A stretch of DNA of 33,041 nt from an uncultured Pelagibacteraceae bacterium (GCA_902535625.1 CACAUA010000010.1:1-33041), one strand, 5' to 3'; counted from the first letter of the stretch, positions 14,655-24,323 are shown. Notes: generated by a model not told the origin, from the sequence alone. Numbers and translations: made by a program.

Positions 14655-15765
14655 GCAATGCTTTTTGGGCTGGTAAATAATCATGACCAAATACATCAGC
14701 AACAGCTTTATGAGTAACACCTCCTTTAAATACATTTAATCCTGCTTGAAAATTTTGATCATCATTTAAAGCTTTTAAGTACCCATCTTTTGCTAATTTA
14801 GATAAAAAAGGAAGCGTTGCTTTATTCAATGCAATTGTTGATGTCCTAGGAACACCACCGGGCATGTTTGCAACGCAATAATGAATTATATCATCTATTA
14901 TAAAAGTTGGTTCTGCAAAAGTAGTCGGTTTACTGGTTTCAACACATCCTCCTTGATCAATTGCAACATCTACAATTACTGATCCTCTTTTCATTTTTTT
15001 TAACATATTTTTTGTAACTAATTTTGGTGCCTCAGCTCCTGGTATCAAAACTCCACCTACTAACAAATCACATTCAGAAATTAATTTTTCTAAATCAGTT
15101 TTATCACTTAAATTAGGTATTATTTTATCTCCAAATATTTGGGAAAGTTCGTTTAATCTTTTTTCAGATTTATCTACAATATTAACCTTGGCTTTCATGC
15201 CTGTTGCAATTATAGCAGCATTTTCTCCTACTACTCCACCTCCAAGTATAACTACACTTCCAGGCTCTACACCAGGAGCTCCTCCTAACAAAAGACCACG
15301 GCCTTTTTGATTTTTTTCTAAACAATGTGCACCTGCTTGAACTGACATTCTTCCTGCTACTGCACTCATTGGTGCTAGCAAAGGAAGTCTTCCGTTGTTA
15401 TCTGTGACTGTTTCATAAGCGATGCATATTGATTTGCTGTCTATTAAGCCTTGTGTCAGTTCTTTTGCTGCAGCAAGATGAAGATATGTAAAGACAACTT
15501 GATTTTCTCTTATCATTTTTACTTCACTAGATTGTGGCTCTTTAACTTTAACGATGATGTCAGAGTCGTTAAATATATCTTCAGCTGTATTAACTATTTT
15601 TGCTCCGCTTGATACGTAATGATCGTTTTCAAATCCTGCTTCAAAACCTCCATTATTTTCAATTAAAACTTCATGGCCATTAGAGGTTAATGTCTTTACA
15701 CTTTCGGGAGTGAGTCCAATTCTATTTTCTTGAGGCTTTATTTCTTTTGGAACCCCGATTTTCAT
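14647..15765 (-). CDS. ald: alanine dehydrogenase
   Basis: Interconverts L-alanine with pyruvate and ammonium, using NAD, in the cytoplasm. At 372 residues it is full length. The N-terminal MKIGVPKEIKPQENRIGLTP supplies Arg15; Lys75 (VKVKEP) and His96 (YLHLAAA) match the substrate-binding residues of the family; the Rossmann loop GGGVVGENAA is at 175-184; and the tail holds MPGGVPRTSTIALN. It is 9 bases downstream of the aminotransferase on the same strand. The pairing makes sense for taurine breakdown: alanine formed by transamination is oxidised back to pyruvate, releasing ammonium. Confidence 0.96.
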   Translation of the reverse strand: MKIGVPKEIKPQENRIGLTPESVKTLTSNGHEVLIENNGGFEAGFENDHYVSSGAKIVNTAEDIFNDSDIIVKVKEPQSSEVKMIRENQVVFTYLHLAAAKELTQGLIDSKSICIAYETVTDNNGRLPLLAPMSAVAGRMSVQAGAHCLEKNQKGRGLLLGGAPGVEPGSVVILGGGVVGENAAIIATGMKAKVNIVDKSEKRLNELSQIFGDKIIPNLSDKTDLEKLISECDLLVGGVLIPGAEAPKLVTKNMLKKMKRGSVIVDVAIDQGGCVETSKPTTFAEPTFIIDDIIHYCVANMPGGVPRTSTIALNKATLPFLSKLAKDGYLKALNDDQNFQAGLNVFKGGVTHKAVADVFGHDYLPAQKALLN

Positions 15766-15774
15766 AGAATTAAA

Positions 15775-17136
15775 TTAATTTTTTTTGCTTTTTGAATAGT
15801 TTGTAATACCAGTTCTTAGTTTCTCGATTATTTCATCAATATGTTTTTTTTCACAGATAAACATTGGGGCAATAATTAAACAATCTCCAGTCGCTTTAAA
15901 GTTAACCCCTGCATCATAACAGTGTTTGAAACATGTAAATCCTGCTGCGCCAGGTTTTTTATGCATTTTAATATCAATACCACCCATCATTCCATAACCT
16001 CTTATGTTATCAACAACATCAATATCTTTTAAAGACATTAAACCTTCTTGGAAATATGGAGATAAATTTTTTGCTCTATTAAAGATATCATCTTTTTCAA
16101 AAATATCTTGAACTGCTAAGCCTGCAGCTACTGAGACAGGAATTCCAGAGTAGGTGTAACCATGAAATAATTCTATTGTTCCTTTTGGAGATCCATCCAT
16201 AACTGTGTCATAAATTTCTTCTTTACACGCAACTGCACCTAAAGGACTTATTCCATTTGTTGTAGCTTTAGCCATTGTTATAATATCAGGTGTAACTCCG
16301 TATTCTTGAGATGCAAAAGGCGAACCAGTTCTTCCCCAACCTGTAATAACTTCGTCAAAAACTAATAAAATACCATGCTTATCGCAAATTTCTCTTAGTC
16401 TTTGTAAATATCCTTTTGGTGGAACTAAAGTTCCTGTTGATCCAGCAATTGGTTCAACAATGCAAGCTGCAATATTTTCTGAACCAAAATTTGTACAAAT
16501 TCTCTCAAGATCTTCTGCCATCTCTGCGCCAGTTTCAGGTTGACCTGAAACAAATTTATGCTCTGGTAAATGTGTATGTCTCATGTGAAGAACACCTGGC
16601 ATCAAAACATTGGCAAATGTTTTCACGTTGTTAATCATTCCGCCAACAGAAGTAGCTCCAATATTCATTCCATGATAGCCTCTTTCTCTTCCAACAAACC
16701 TAAATCTATGTCCTTCACCTCTTGCTTTATGATATGCAACTGCAATTTTAATTGCTGTTTCAACAGCGGTAGATCCACAAATTGTATAAAAAATTCTATT
16801 TAAATTTCCTGGTGTATGTTTAGAAATTTTTGTTGCAAGTTCAAATGAACCACCAAAACCTTGTTGAAATGGTTGAGCATAATCTAATTTTTTTAACTGA
16901 TTTGTAATTGCATTAATAATTTCTTCTCTTCCGTGTCCTAATGGATTGCAAAATAATCCTGAGCTTGCATCTATCTGAGTTTGGCCTTGATGATTTTTTA
17001 AATAAACACCTTTTGCTTCTACAATTAATCTTGGAGACTCTTTAAAATCTCTATTAGATGTAAATGGCATCCAATGTTCATTTAAAGAATTTGGTATTTG
17101 AGGTTTTTCTGAACTCATAATTATGTTTCGATTCAT
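15775..17136 (-). CDS. tpa: omega-amino acid:pyruvate aminotransferase, probably taurine:pyruvate
   Basis: A 453-residue class III aminotransferase. It opens with NEHWMPFTSNRDF, has CGSTAVETA near 120-127, ERGYHGMN at 151-158, the PLP-contacting FDEVITGWGR with Asp261, and the Schiff-base Lys290 in MAKATTNG. Overall it resembles beta-alanine:pyruvate and taurine:pyruvate aminotransferases, which move an omega-amino group onto pyruvate. The assignment to taurine rests on the divergent tauABC genes and the following ald. Beta-alanine, hypotaurine or putrescine-type substrates are not excluded. A second ATG six codons in (17116-17118) is an alternative start. Neither has a good Shine-Dalgarno. 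Confidence 0.82.
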   Translation of the reverse strand: MNRNIIMSSEKPQIPNSLNEHWMPFTSNRDFKESPRLIVEAKGVYLKNHQGQTQIDASSGLFCNPLGHGREEIINAITNQLKKLDYAQPFQQGFGGSFELATKISKHTPGNLNRIFYTICGSTAVETAIKIAVAYHKARGEGHRFRFVGRERGYHGMNIGATSVGGMINNVKTFANVLMPGVLHMRHTHLPEHKFVSGQPETGAEMAEDLERICTNFGSENIAACIVEPIAGSTGTLVPPKGYLQRLREICDKHGILLVFDEVITGWGRTGSPFASQEYGVTPDIITMAKATTNGISPLGAVACKEEIYDTVMDGSPKGTIELFHGYTYSGIPVSVAAGLAVQDIFEKDDIFNRAKNLSPYFQEGLMSLKDIDVVDNIRGYGMMGGIDIKMHKKPGAAGFTCFKHCYDAGVNFKATGDCLIIAPMFICEKKHIDEIIEKLRTGITNYSKSKKN

Positions 17137-17168
17137 AGACTAATTATATAAATTAACCAGTAAATTTT

Positions 17169-17220
17169 AGTCATACTTGCTATGTTAAATGACCGCAACT
17201 ATAGGTTGTAAGTTATGACT
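17169..17220. promoter_or_regulatory. nested inverted repeats between the aminotransferase and tauA genes
   Basis: An outer repeat AGTCATA-CTT (17169-17178) is matched by AAG-T-TATGACT (17210-17220) with one bulged base; an inner CAAC (17196-17199) matches GTTG (17205-17208). It lies in the 173-base divergent promoter region and could be an operator shared by both transcripts or an RNA structure in one leader. No known binding motif is recognised. Confidence 0.3.
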
Positions 17221-17309
17221 TTTGAAGCCTGTGTAATTTATTCATCATTTACTTAAAAGAAAATTTAAACTTAAATATCGATAATTAAATTTAATTAACA
17301 GGAGATGAA

Positions 17310-18251
17310 ATGAAAAAAATAATTAGTTTCATTTTAGGAAGTTTATTTGCTCTAAACTTAACAATCACAGCAGCAAACTCTGCTGCGAACGAGGTTAGAG
17401 TTGCATACTTTCTAGAGTGGCCAAGTCCAAATTTAGAGGACATGCAAAAAAAGAATTTTGCTAAAGCTTTAGGAGTTCCAGTAAAATGGACAAACTTCAC
17501 AAATGGTGGGGCAATGACAGATGCTATGTTAGCAGGAGATATTGATATTTCTTACTCACAAGGTTTAGTACCATTTATTAATGCTGTAAAATCAAATGCA
17601 CCTATCAAATTAGTTGATATTGCAATGGAGTACGGAATGGGTGGAACAACTTGTGTAACATCTAATGCTTCAGGAATAACAAAAGCTAATGCAACAGAAT
17701 TAGAAGGTAAAAAAGTTGCTGTTCCGTTAGGTACTATGGCTGAGTACGTTTTCGACGAAAGTATGAAAGTTGTCGGAGCTGACAGAAGCAAAATGGATAT
17801 AATTCAAATGGACCCTGAAGAAGGTGCGGCTGCATTAGTAAGTGGAGATGTAGTAATGGCATGTCTATTTGGTGGTAATTCTATCAAAGCTGCAGTTGCT
17901 GTAGGATCAAGACTTTTAACTGTTCAAGAAGCAAGAGATGCAGGTATTTTAGGAATAGATATTACTTCTGTAACAGACAAGTTTATGAAGGAAAATCCTG
18001 GAATGTTGAGAACTTTTATTGAAGTAACTCATGAAGCAAATGAAAGATATAGAAATGGAAAAAGTGATATGAATTCTATGTCAAAAGCTTCAGAGATGAA
18101 AATTGCTGATATGAAAGACACTTTAAGTGGTTTTAAATTCTTAACTCCAGAAGAAACTAAAAAATCTATGGAAAGCGGAAACTTAGATGCATTCTTAAAA
18201 GGAATGGGAACTCCAGGTGGAGCAGTAGACACTAGTTTCTTACCTTTATAA
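17310..18251 (+). CDS. tauA: taurine ABC transporter substrate-binding protein TauA
   Basis: A 313-residue periplasmic binding protein with a signal peptide (about 1-25, ending ANSAA). EVRVAYFLEWPSPNLEDMQ and the DIDISYSQGLVPFINAV stretch are typical of the NMT1/THI5-like fold used by TauA, SsuA and ThiY proteins; GTTCVTSNASGI and VPLGTMAEYVFDESM follow. AGGAG (17301-17305) before ATG is a good ribosome-binding site. The order tauA-tauB-tauC and the divergent aminotransferase/ald pair support taurine. A strong terminator separates it from tauB, which fits a high excess of binding protein over membrane parts. Confidence 0.85.
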   Translation: MKKIISFILGSLFALNLTITAANSAANEVRVAYFLEWPSPNLEDMQKKNFAKALGVPVKWTNFTNGGAMTDAMLAGDIDISYSQGLVPFINAVKSNAPIKLVDIAMEYGMGGTTCVTSNASGITKANATELEGKKVAVPLGTMAEYVFDESMKVVGADRSKMDIIQMDPEEGAAALVSGDVVMACLFGGNSIKAAVAVGSRLLTVQEARDAGILGIDITSVTDKFMKENPGMLRTFIEVTHEANERYRNGKSDMNSMSKASEMKIADMKDTLSGFKFLTPEETKKSMESGNLDAFLKGMGTPGGAVDTSFLPL

Positions 18252-18270
18252 TTTAAAGATTAGAATAATT

Positions 18271-18305
18271 AAATAGGCGCCAATTTTATTGGTGCCTATT
18301 TTTTT
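18271..18305 (+). terminator. strong intrinsic terminator between tauA and tauB
   Basis: AATAGGCGCCAAT (18272-18284) pairs with ATTGGTGCCTATT (18288-18300) with one G-T wobble and a three-base loop, followed by T7 (18299-18305). The U-tract is good. It lies 20 bases after the tauA stop and 29 bases before the tauB start, so read-through would be partial and would set the ratio of binding protein to transporter. Confidence 0.92.
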
Positions 18306-18333
18306 AAGTAAATATTTTATATAAAGTCAGCTA

Positions 18334-19131
18334 ATGAGTGATTTGATATCTCAAAATCTAAACATGATTTTCAAAACTCCAAAAGGAGAGACTGTTCATG
18401 CTTTAAAAGATTTAAATTTCAAATTAAAAAAAGGAGAACTTCTAACAGTTCTTGGGCCTTCTGGTTGTGGAAAAACAACTTTGTTAAATATTGCAGCTGG
18501 TTTCTTAAGACCAACATCTGGAAATATAACTTTGAATGGTAAAGAAATTGATGGACCTGGAGTTGAAAGAGGCATGGTTTTTCAACAAGGTGCATTATTT
18601 GAATGGTTGACTGTTGCAGAGAACGTAAACTTTGGTCTCAGAATGAAAAAAAAAGATCCTATAGAAACTTCAAAAAAAGTTGATGAGTGGCTAGAGATTG
18701 TTGGCTTAAAAGGATTTGGAAATACCCCAACATATCAATTGTCTGGAGGAATGCAGCAAAGAGTAGCTCTTGCAAGGTGTTTAATCAATGATCCTGATTT
18801 GATTTTAATGGATGAGCCTTTAGGTGCTCTTGATGCTCTAACAAGAGAAAAAATGCAATCTTTAGTTTTGAAAATTTGGAAAGAAACTGGAAAAACAATT
18901 ATTTTAATTACACACTCGGTTGAGGAAGCACTACTGCTTGGTGAAAGGTTGTACGTAATGGCACCAAGACCAGGTAGGATACATAAAGAATATAATCTTC
19001 CATTTGCAGAGATGGGTTTAAAAGAAGATTTAAGAGAAATAAAAAAAAATAAAGATTTTTCGTCAAAAAGAGAAGAAATTTTATCCATGATTTGGAACAT
19101 GGAGGAAGAAATTATGGGAAAAGAAAATTAA
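18334..19131 (+). CDS. tauB: taurine ABC transporter ATP-binding protein TauB
   Basis: A 265-residue ABC ATPase. Walker A GPSGCGKTT is at 41-49, signature LSGGMQQR at 136-143, Walker B LILMDEPLGALD at 156-167, and the switch histidine in LITHSVEEA. The FQQGALFEWLTVAENV Q-loop region is typical of the nitrate/sulfonate/taurine (TauB/SsuB) subfamily. The C-terminal tail is highly charged (KEDLREIKKNKDFSSKREE). Its TAA is directly followed by the ATG of tauC. Confidence 0.93.
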   Translation: MSDLISQNLNMIFKTPKGETVHALKDLNFKLKKGELLTVLGPSGCGKTTLLNIAAGFLRPTSGNITLNGKEIDGPGVERGMVFQQGALFEWLTVAENVNFGLRMKKKDPIETSKKVDEWLEIVGLKGFGNTPTYQLSGGMQQRVALARCLINDPDLILMDEPLGALDALTREKMQSLVLKIWKETGKTIILITHSVEEALLLGERLYVMAPRPGRIHKEYNLPFAEMGLKEDLREIKKNKDFSSKREEILSMIWNMEEEIMGKEN

Positions 19132-21057
19132 ATGTTTACTCAAATAATAACAATATTAATTGTCGTATCAATTATCGGGTGCATACTTTATGGAAGACGT
19201 TTAATAAAAACTGAAAAAGTTGATGCAGTTTTTGGAAATCCAGAAAGAGCAAAAGGTGGAACTCATTGGATAATTGTCGGAAGCAGTGCAATATTGTTAG
19301 TTTGGCTTTATTATTCTTGGGATATTGCAAAAGGATTTTATCCAAAATCAGCAAATGAATTATGTCAGGTCGCAAAAATAAATGAGTCTTTATTAGGATT
19401 AAAATATCAATTTCCAATTGAAGAAAGAGAATTCAAAAGTACTTCAATAATAAAAATAGAAAATAAAAATCTTAAAAAAATAAGTTTAGAAATTCAAAAT
19501 TCGCCAGATTTAAGCAACATACAGAAAACTGCATTAGTTGGTTTTATTAATAAAACAAACAAATTAATTCCATTACTTACTAACGATAATCTAATGGAGA
19601 TTAACACAAAAATTAAAATAGATGAGATGACTGATGAAATTAGATTGTTAAGCACTAATTTTCAAAAGAAAGATTATCCATTTGAAACACCAGAGCAAAA
19701 AAATGAAAGACAAAAAGCAATTGCTGAGCAAGGAAGCTGGGGCATAGTAACTGTAAGTGCCGGAACAGGATCAATAGAAAATACTATTGAAGTGCCTTTA
19801 GTGCCTGAAACAGATAGAGGATTAAAATTTCACGCTGCAGCTGAACAATTAAAAAAAATTAACGATAAATTTTTTAAATTAAGAAACCATAATCCTCAAT
19901 TCAAAAATGCAATAAAAGAACTTAAATCAGAGATAAAATTATATAGAAAAAATTTAGATGACACTGAAGAAGTGGCATCTACTTACGCAAAAAATATTGT
20001 AAAAATTGCAAGAAGAATTGAGTTTGCAAGTATTTATCCTCCAAATGCTCTTAATGAAATGCAAAATGCAATTATTGAATTTGATAATCTTCAAAAAACT
20101 GAGCAAGGGGGTTTAAGACTAATTGATATTCTTTTATTCCCTGCAGGAACTATCGTTGCAAGTGGCCCTAGTTGTTCTGAGCAAGGTTCGGGTAGATGGT
20201 TACCAAAACCCTCGGATACACTTAATAAATTTATTTTAATGTCTAAGCCAAGTGTAGGTTACAAAAATATCCCACTTCTTTGGATTGATATGATGGATGT
20301 AAGCCAAATAATTGGCTTTATTTTGCCAGATTGGATAGCTGATGTTTTGCCTGGAGAATATCCAGTTCATACTAAAGATGGCGTTGTTAAGCAAAATTTT
20401 AAAGGTAAAGTTTTAAAAATTGTTACAGGTGATTTTAAATTATTTAAAATTCCTGTTCCATATGGACATATCTGGGATTCATTTTTAAGAGTTTTTCTTG
20501 GATTAGTTTTTGGAATATTGATTGGTGTACCATTAGGACTTTTCATGGGTTTAAATAGATTTGCTAAAGGTTTCTTTGATCCATTAATTGAACTTTACAG
20601 ACCAGTTCCACCACTTGCATGGGCACCTTTGATTATTTCTGTTCTTGGAATTGATAATACTGGAAAAGTATTTTTATTATTTATGGTTTCATTATCTATA
20701 ATGATTATTTCAGCTAGAGCTGGAGCATCGGGCACGCAGTTATCTAAAATTCATGCAGCACATTCTCTCGGTGCTTCTAAAAGACAAATACTTAGATATG
20801 TTATTTTTCCAAATTCTTTACCTGAAATTTTAACAGGTATTAGAGTGGCGGTTGGTATGTGTTGGGGAACTTTGGTTGCAGCAGAATTTTTAGCAGGTAC
20901 AACTGGAATTGGATTTGTTGAAAATGTTGCCAAAAAGTATTTTCAATATGAAGTAATTTGGATCACAATTTTTATAATGGGTATGTTGGGTCTTCTTTTT
21001 GATGTAACTTTGAGAAAAATTATAGATAAGACAATACCTTGGAGAGGTAAAGGCTAA
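19132..21057 (+). CDS. tauC: taurine ABC transporter permease TauC with a large inserted domain
   Basis: At 641 residues it is more than twice the usual TauC length. Hydrophobic helices at about 3-20 and 46-64 are followed by some 370 residues without clear membrane segments up to about 440, then a normal binding-protein-dependent permease domain (445-635) with the EAA loop at 541-549 (HAAHSLGAS). The insert has charged, helical, partly coiled-coil-like parts (EQLKKINDKFFKLRN, KELKSEIKLYRKNLDD) and a pair of cysteine-containing stretches, ending before PYGHIWDSFLRV. It probably lies outside the membrane on the periplasmic side. Zero gap to tauB. Ends 3 bases from the convergent ATPase gene. 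Confidence 0.87.
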   Translation: MFTQIITILIVVSIIGCILYGRRLIKTEKVDAVFGNPERAKGGTHWIIVGSSAILLVWLYYSWDIAKGFYPKSANELCQVAKINESLLGLKYQFPIEEREFKSTSIIKIENKNLKKISLEIQNSPDLSNIQKTALVGFINKTNKLIPLLTNDNLMEINTKIKIDEMTDEIRLLSTNFQKKDYPFETPEQKNERQKAIAEQGSWGIVTVSAGTGSIENTIEVPLVPETDRGLKFHAAAEQLKKINDKFFKLRNHNPQFKNAIKELKSEIKLYRKNLDDTEEVASTYAKNIVKIARRIEFASIYPPNALNEMQNAIIEFDNLQKTEQGGLRLIDILLFPAGTIVASGPSCSEQGSGRWLPKPSDTLNKFILMSKPSVGYKNIPLLWIDMMDVSQIIGFILPDWIADVLPGEYPVHTKDGVVKQNFKGKVLKIVTGDFKLFKIPVPYGHIWDSFLRVFLGLVFGILIGVPLGLFMGLNRFAKGFFDPLIELYRPVPPLAWAPLIISVLGIDNTGKVFLLFMVSLSIMIISARAGASGTQLSKIHAAHSLGASKRQILRYVIFPNSLPEILTGIRVAVGMCWGTLVAAEFLAGTTGIGFVENVAKKYFQYEVIWITIFIMGMLGLLFDVTLRKIIDKTIPWRGKG

Positions 21058-21060
21058 TCC

Positions 21061-22116
21061 TTAATCGTCGAGTAAGCGTAATTCTTTTTCGTCGAAATTT
21101 AAATAAACGTTTTCTCCAACATTAAATATTTCATTGGTATCGCTAGAAACTACGTAAATCTTACCGACTTTTGAATTAACTATATATTGATAACTATTTC
21201 CAACGAATGACGCATTATTAACAGATGCATGTATTGAGTTTTCTTCAGGACTTTTTGAAATAGTTATTTTTTCTGGTCTTAAAGAGACGGAAACTGAACT
21301 TTCTAATTTTTGATCACTTTTTATATTAATTTTCATTTCTGCTAATTGAATCTCGTAAACATTATTATTTTGATTAATGATTTTAGCTTTAACAACATTT
21401 GCGTCTCCTATGAAGTTGGCTACAAATTTAGTTTTAGGAAAGTTATACAATTCTTTTGGGCTACCTTGTTGAGCAATAATAGCATTGTTCATTACAATTA
21501 CTTTGTCAGAAATTGCTAATGCTTCCTCTTGATCATGAGTTACATAAATTGTAGTTACTCCAAGTTTTTGTTGAATTTCTCTAATATCCTCTCTTACTTG
21601 TCTTCTTAATTTTGCATCTAAGTTAGATAAAGGCTCGTCAAAGAGTAAAACTTTAGGTTTCAGCACAATTGCTCTTGCAACCGCAACTCTTTGTTGCTGA
21701 CCCCCCGATAGCTCTGAAGGCATCCTATTTTCGTAACCTTCTAAATTAACTAACTTAAGAGTTTCTAATGACTTTTCTGTAAATTCTTCTTTTGGAACAT
21801 TAATCATCTTCAAACCATAAGATACATTTTCAAGCACACTCATGTGTGGAAACAAAGCATAAGATTGGAATACCATAGATACATCTCTGTCTGTTGCTGG
21901 TAATAATGTTACATCTTCATTTTCTACTAAAATTCTGCCACTAGTAGCTCTTTCTAGACCAGCAATAATTCTTAAAGAAGTGGTTTTTCCGCATCCAGAA
22001 GGACCTAGTAATGTAGTCAGTGTTCCTGCTTCAAAAGTACAACTCACATTATCAACAGCAACAGTCTCATTAAATTTTTTTGTAATATTTTCAAATTTTA
22101 CTTCTGCTTTTTTCAT
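21061..22116 (-). CDS. ABC importer ATP-binding protein (FbpC/AfuC-like)
   Basis: A 351-residue ABC ATPase of the spermidine/iron/sugar-phosphate importer class: Walker A GPSGCGKTT at 38-46, signature LSGGQQQR, Walker B VLLFDEPLSNLDAKLRR, switch histidine in YVTHDQEEA, and a C-terminal TOBE domain (about 235-350) with SVSLRPEKITI. It energises the permease encoded just upstream. Its ATG shares one base with the permease stop (TAATG). Substrate must be judged from the binding protein at 24324-25361. Confidence 0.93.
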   Translation of the reverse strand: MKKAEVKFENITKKFNETVAVDNVSCTFEAGTLTTLLGPSGCGKTTSLRIIAGLERATSGRILVENEDVTLLPATDRDVSMVFQSYALFPHMSVLENVSYGLKMINVPKEEFTEKSLETLKLVNLEGYENRMPSELSGGQQQRVAVARAIVLKPKVLLFDEPLSNLDAKLRRQVREDIREIQQKLGVTTIYVTHDQEEALAISDKVIVMNNAIIAQQGSPKELYNFPKTKFVANFIGDANVVKAKIINQNNNVYEIQLAEMKINIKSDQKLESSVSVSLRPEKITISKSPEENSIHASVNNASFVGNSYQYIVNSKVGKIYVVSSDTNEIFNVGENVYLNFDEKELRLLDD

Positions 22117-24314
22117 TATCCAAAATTTCCTTGTAGTATTCCTGCTGTTTCTTCTCTTCTTCCTAATTTTCGTTTACCTATTATTAATTGCATTAAAGTT
22201 ATTGTAAATAACATAACAACAATTAATGCAGACGAATAAACAATTGCTAGACCATAATCATTGTTTTCTAATCTTCCTAATATATATGAGACAGCTAAAT
22301 CATAATTAGCACTAACAAGGAATATAACAGCACTAATTGCCGTCATTGCTCTAACAAAACTAAAAACTAAAGAAGCAGTAATTGCAGGTTTAAGCAATGG
22401 AAGAATTACATTCCTAAATGTTTGAGAACTAGATGCATTCAATGTTGATGAAGCTTCATCTAAGTGAGGATCTAATTGATTCATCGAAGCTATACCTGCC
22501 CTAACCCCAACAGGCATATTTCTAAATACAAAAGCGATTACCAAAATAATTCCTGTTCCTGTAAGTTCAAGTGGCGGAACATTAAACGCAAAAACGTAAC
22601 TTACACCAATAACACTTCCAGGTATTGCAAAACTTAACATTGTGCCGAATTCAAAAGCATTTTTTCCTTTAAACTTATGTCTTGTAAGAAGATATGCTGT
22701 TAAAATACCTATTGCAGCAGTAGGAAATGATGAAATTAATGCTATCGCAAAAGTAGTGTTAAAAGAATTCCACGCGGTACCAGTCCATAAAATTCCTCTT
22801 TCTTTGACCCATTCAACACTAAATGCTTCAACATAGTGTCTTAAAGTGAAACTGTGATCGACACCCCACATCTCTACAAATCCACCAAACATAATCATTA
22901 TATAAATTATAAATGTAAGGAGTGCCCAAGGTAGAACAGTTGAGTAAATTATCCACTTAGTATTATTTGGTAATTCAGGATGAACTCCACTATCCCCTTT
23001 GCCAGAAATTGAAATATAGGATTTTTTTCCCAACCATTGGTTCTGAAGATAAAATACTACCAGAACAACGGTTAATAAAATCATTGCTAATATTGCAGCT
23101 TTTGTTTCATCATACTGTGCACCCACAATTGCAAAGAATATTTCTGTAGATAAAACATCATATTCGGCACCTAACACTAGTGGATTTCCAAAATCAGCTA
23201 AGCTTTCAATAAAGCCAAGCAAAAATGCATTGGCAATTCCAGGTCTCATTAAAGGCAATGTAACAGTTTTAAAAACTTGCCATTTTGAAGCTCTCAATGT
23301 TTGTGAAGCCTCTTCCATTGCAGGACTTACACTTTCAACAACTCCTATTAAAACTAAAAAAGCAATAGGTGTAAAAGCTAGAGTTTGTGCAAACCATATT
23401 CCTGGTAAACCATAAATCCATCTCGAGGGCTCTATCTCGAAAGCCCATTCAAGAAAAGAACTTACAACTCCCGTTCTACCAAATAAAATTATTATCGCTA
23501 AACCAATTACAAATGGAGGAGTTATGATTGGTAAAACAGATAAAATTCTAATCGTTTTTTTAAATTTAAAACTTGTTCTTGCAATTAATAAAGCAAAACC
23601 TAAACCCAAAATTGTTGAAGAGAAAGCTGTAAGTGTTCCCATAGTAACGGTGTTCCAAAAAACACCACATGCATAATCACTATACAAACAATCAAGACCC
23701 CAAATTCCTTTATTAAATATTTTGGTTGAAAAATTACTGATTTCATATCCACCCTCTGTGCCTTTAAAGGCAACAGCAAACATTCTAAAAATAGGAAAAA
23801 AAACAAAAGTTGAAACTAAAATAATTATGCTTCCTATGCTTCCTACAATAAAATTGTCTCCATTCAACCACCCACGTGAGGATAGCCCGTGTGTAATATA
23901 AAAAATAAATGTAGAGCATAAAAGAACTGCACCAGACCCTACTCCAAATTGATTTTCTACATCGCCAAAAATCGATTGAAAGATTTCAAAATTCCACCCT
24001 CTTATACCAATTGAAAACCCCTGAAGAATAAAATAAAAAATGCCAAACAATCCTGAGTACAAGAAAATTTTGGAATAAATGGGATTACTCTGATTTAATT
24101 TTAAGGTTGATAATGGAAAAAATAAAGGAACAACTAAAGGAAGAAGCCAATATTTTTTATTAATAAATACCTGTGGTAATACAGAACCATAATCTTCTAA
24201 AGAATATTCTAATATCCAGTTTATTGAGAAAAACCCGTCACCTGTTACATACCATGGAAATATTAGGAAACCCAATACTCCGATGAGCATCCAACAGATA
24301 ACGAGCCCTCTCAT
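22116..24314 (-). CDS. ABC importer permease with two fused domains (FbpB/AfuB-like)
   Basis: A 732-residue inner-membrane protein containing two permease modules. The first has its EAA loop in EEASQTLRASKWQVFKTVTL, the second in DEASSTLNASSSQTFRNVIL; about 180 residues with extra membrane helices precede the first module. Fused two-module permeases of this size occur in the FbpB/SfuB/AfuB group. It overlaps the ATPase gene by one base and starts 9 bases after the binding-protein stop, with AAGGAA lying on that stop as its ribosome-binding site. Confidence 0.92.
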   Translation of the reverse strand: MRGLVICWMLIGVLGFLIFPWYVTGDGFFSINWILEYSLEDYGSVLPQVFINKKYWLLPLVVPLFFPLSTLKLNQSNPIYSKIFLYSGLFGIFYFILQGFSIGIRGWNFEIFQSIFGDVENQFGVGSGAVLLCSTFIFYITHGLSSRGWLNGDNFIVGSIGSIIILVSTFVFFPIFRMFAVAFKGTEGGYEISNFSTKIFNKGIWGLDCLYSDYACGVFWNTVTMGTLTAFSSTILGLGFALLIARTSFKFKKTIRILSVLPIITPPFVIGLAIIILFGRTGVVSSFLEWAFEIEPSRWIYGLPGIWFAQTLAFTPIAFLVLIGVVESVSPAMEEASQTLRASKWQVFKTVTLPLMRPGIANAFLLGFIESLADFGNPLVLGAEYDVLSTEIFFAIVGAQYDETKAAILAMILLTVVLVVFYLQNQWLGKKSYISISGKGDSGVHPELPNNTKWIIYSTVLPWALLTFIIYIMIMFGGFVEMWGVDHSFTLRHYVEAFSVEWVKERGILWTGTAWNSFNTTFAIALISSFPTAAIGILTAYLLTRHKFKGKNAFEFGTMLSFAIPGSVIGVSYVFAFNVPPLELTGTGIILVIAFVFRNMPVGVRAGIASMNQLDPHLDEASSTLNASSSQTFRNVILPLLKPAITASLVFSFVRAMTAISAVIFLVSANYDLAVSYILGRLENNDYGLAIVYSSALIVVMLFTITLMQLIIGKRKLGRREETAGILQGNFG

Positions 24315-24323
24315 TATAATTCC

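Noticed and set aside
18735..19100. 121-codon minus-strand frame opposite tauB
   Set aside because: Antisense to Walker B and signature motifs of a clear ABC ATPase.
23600..23806. 68-codon minus-strand frame rich in Phe and Leu
   Set aside because: It is a frame-shifted reading of the large permease gene at 22116-24314.
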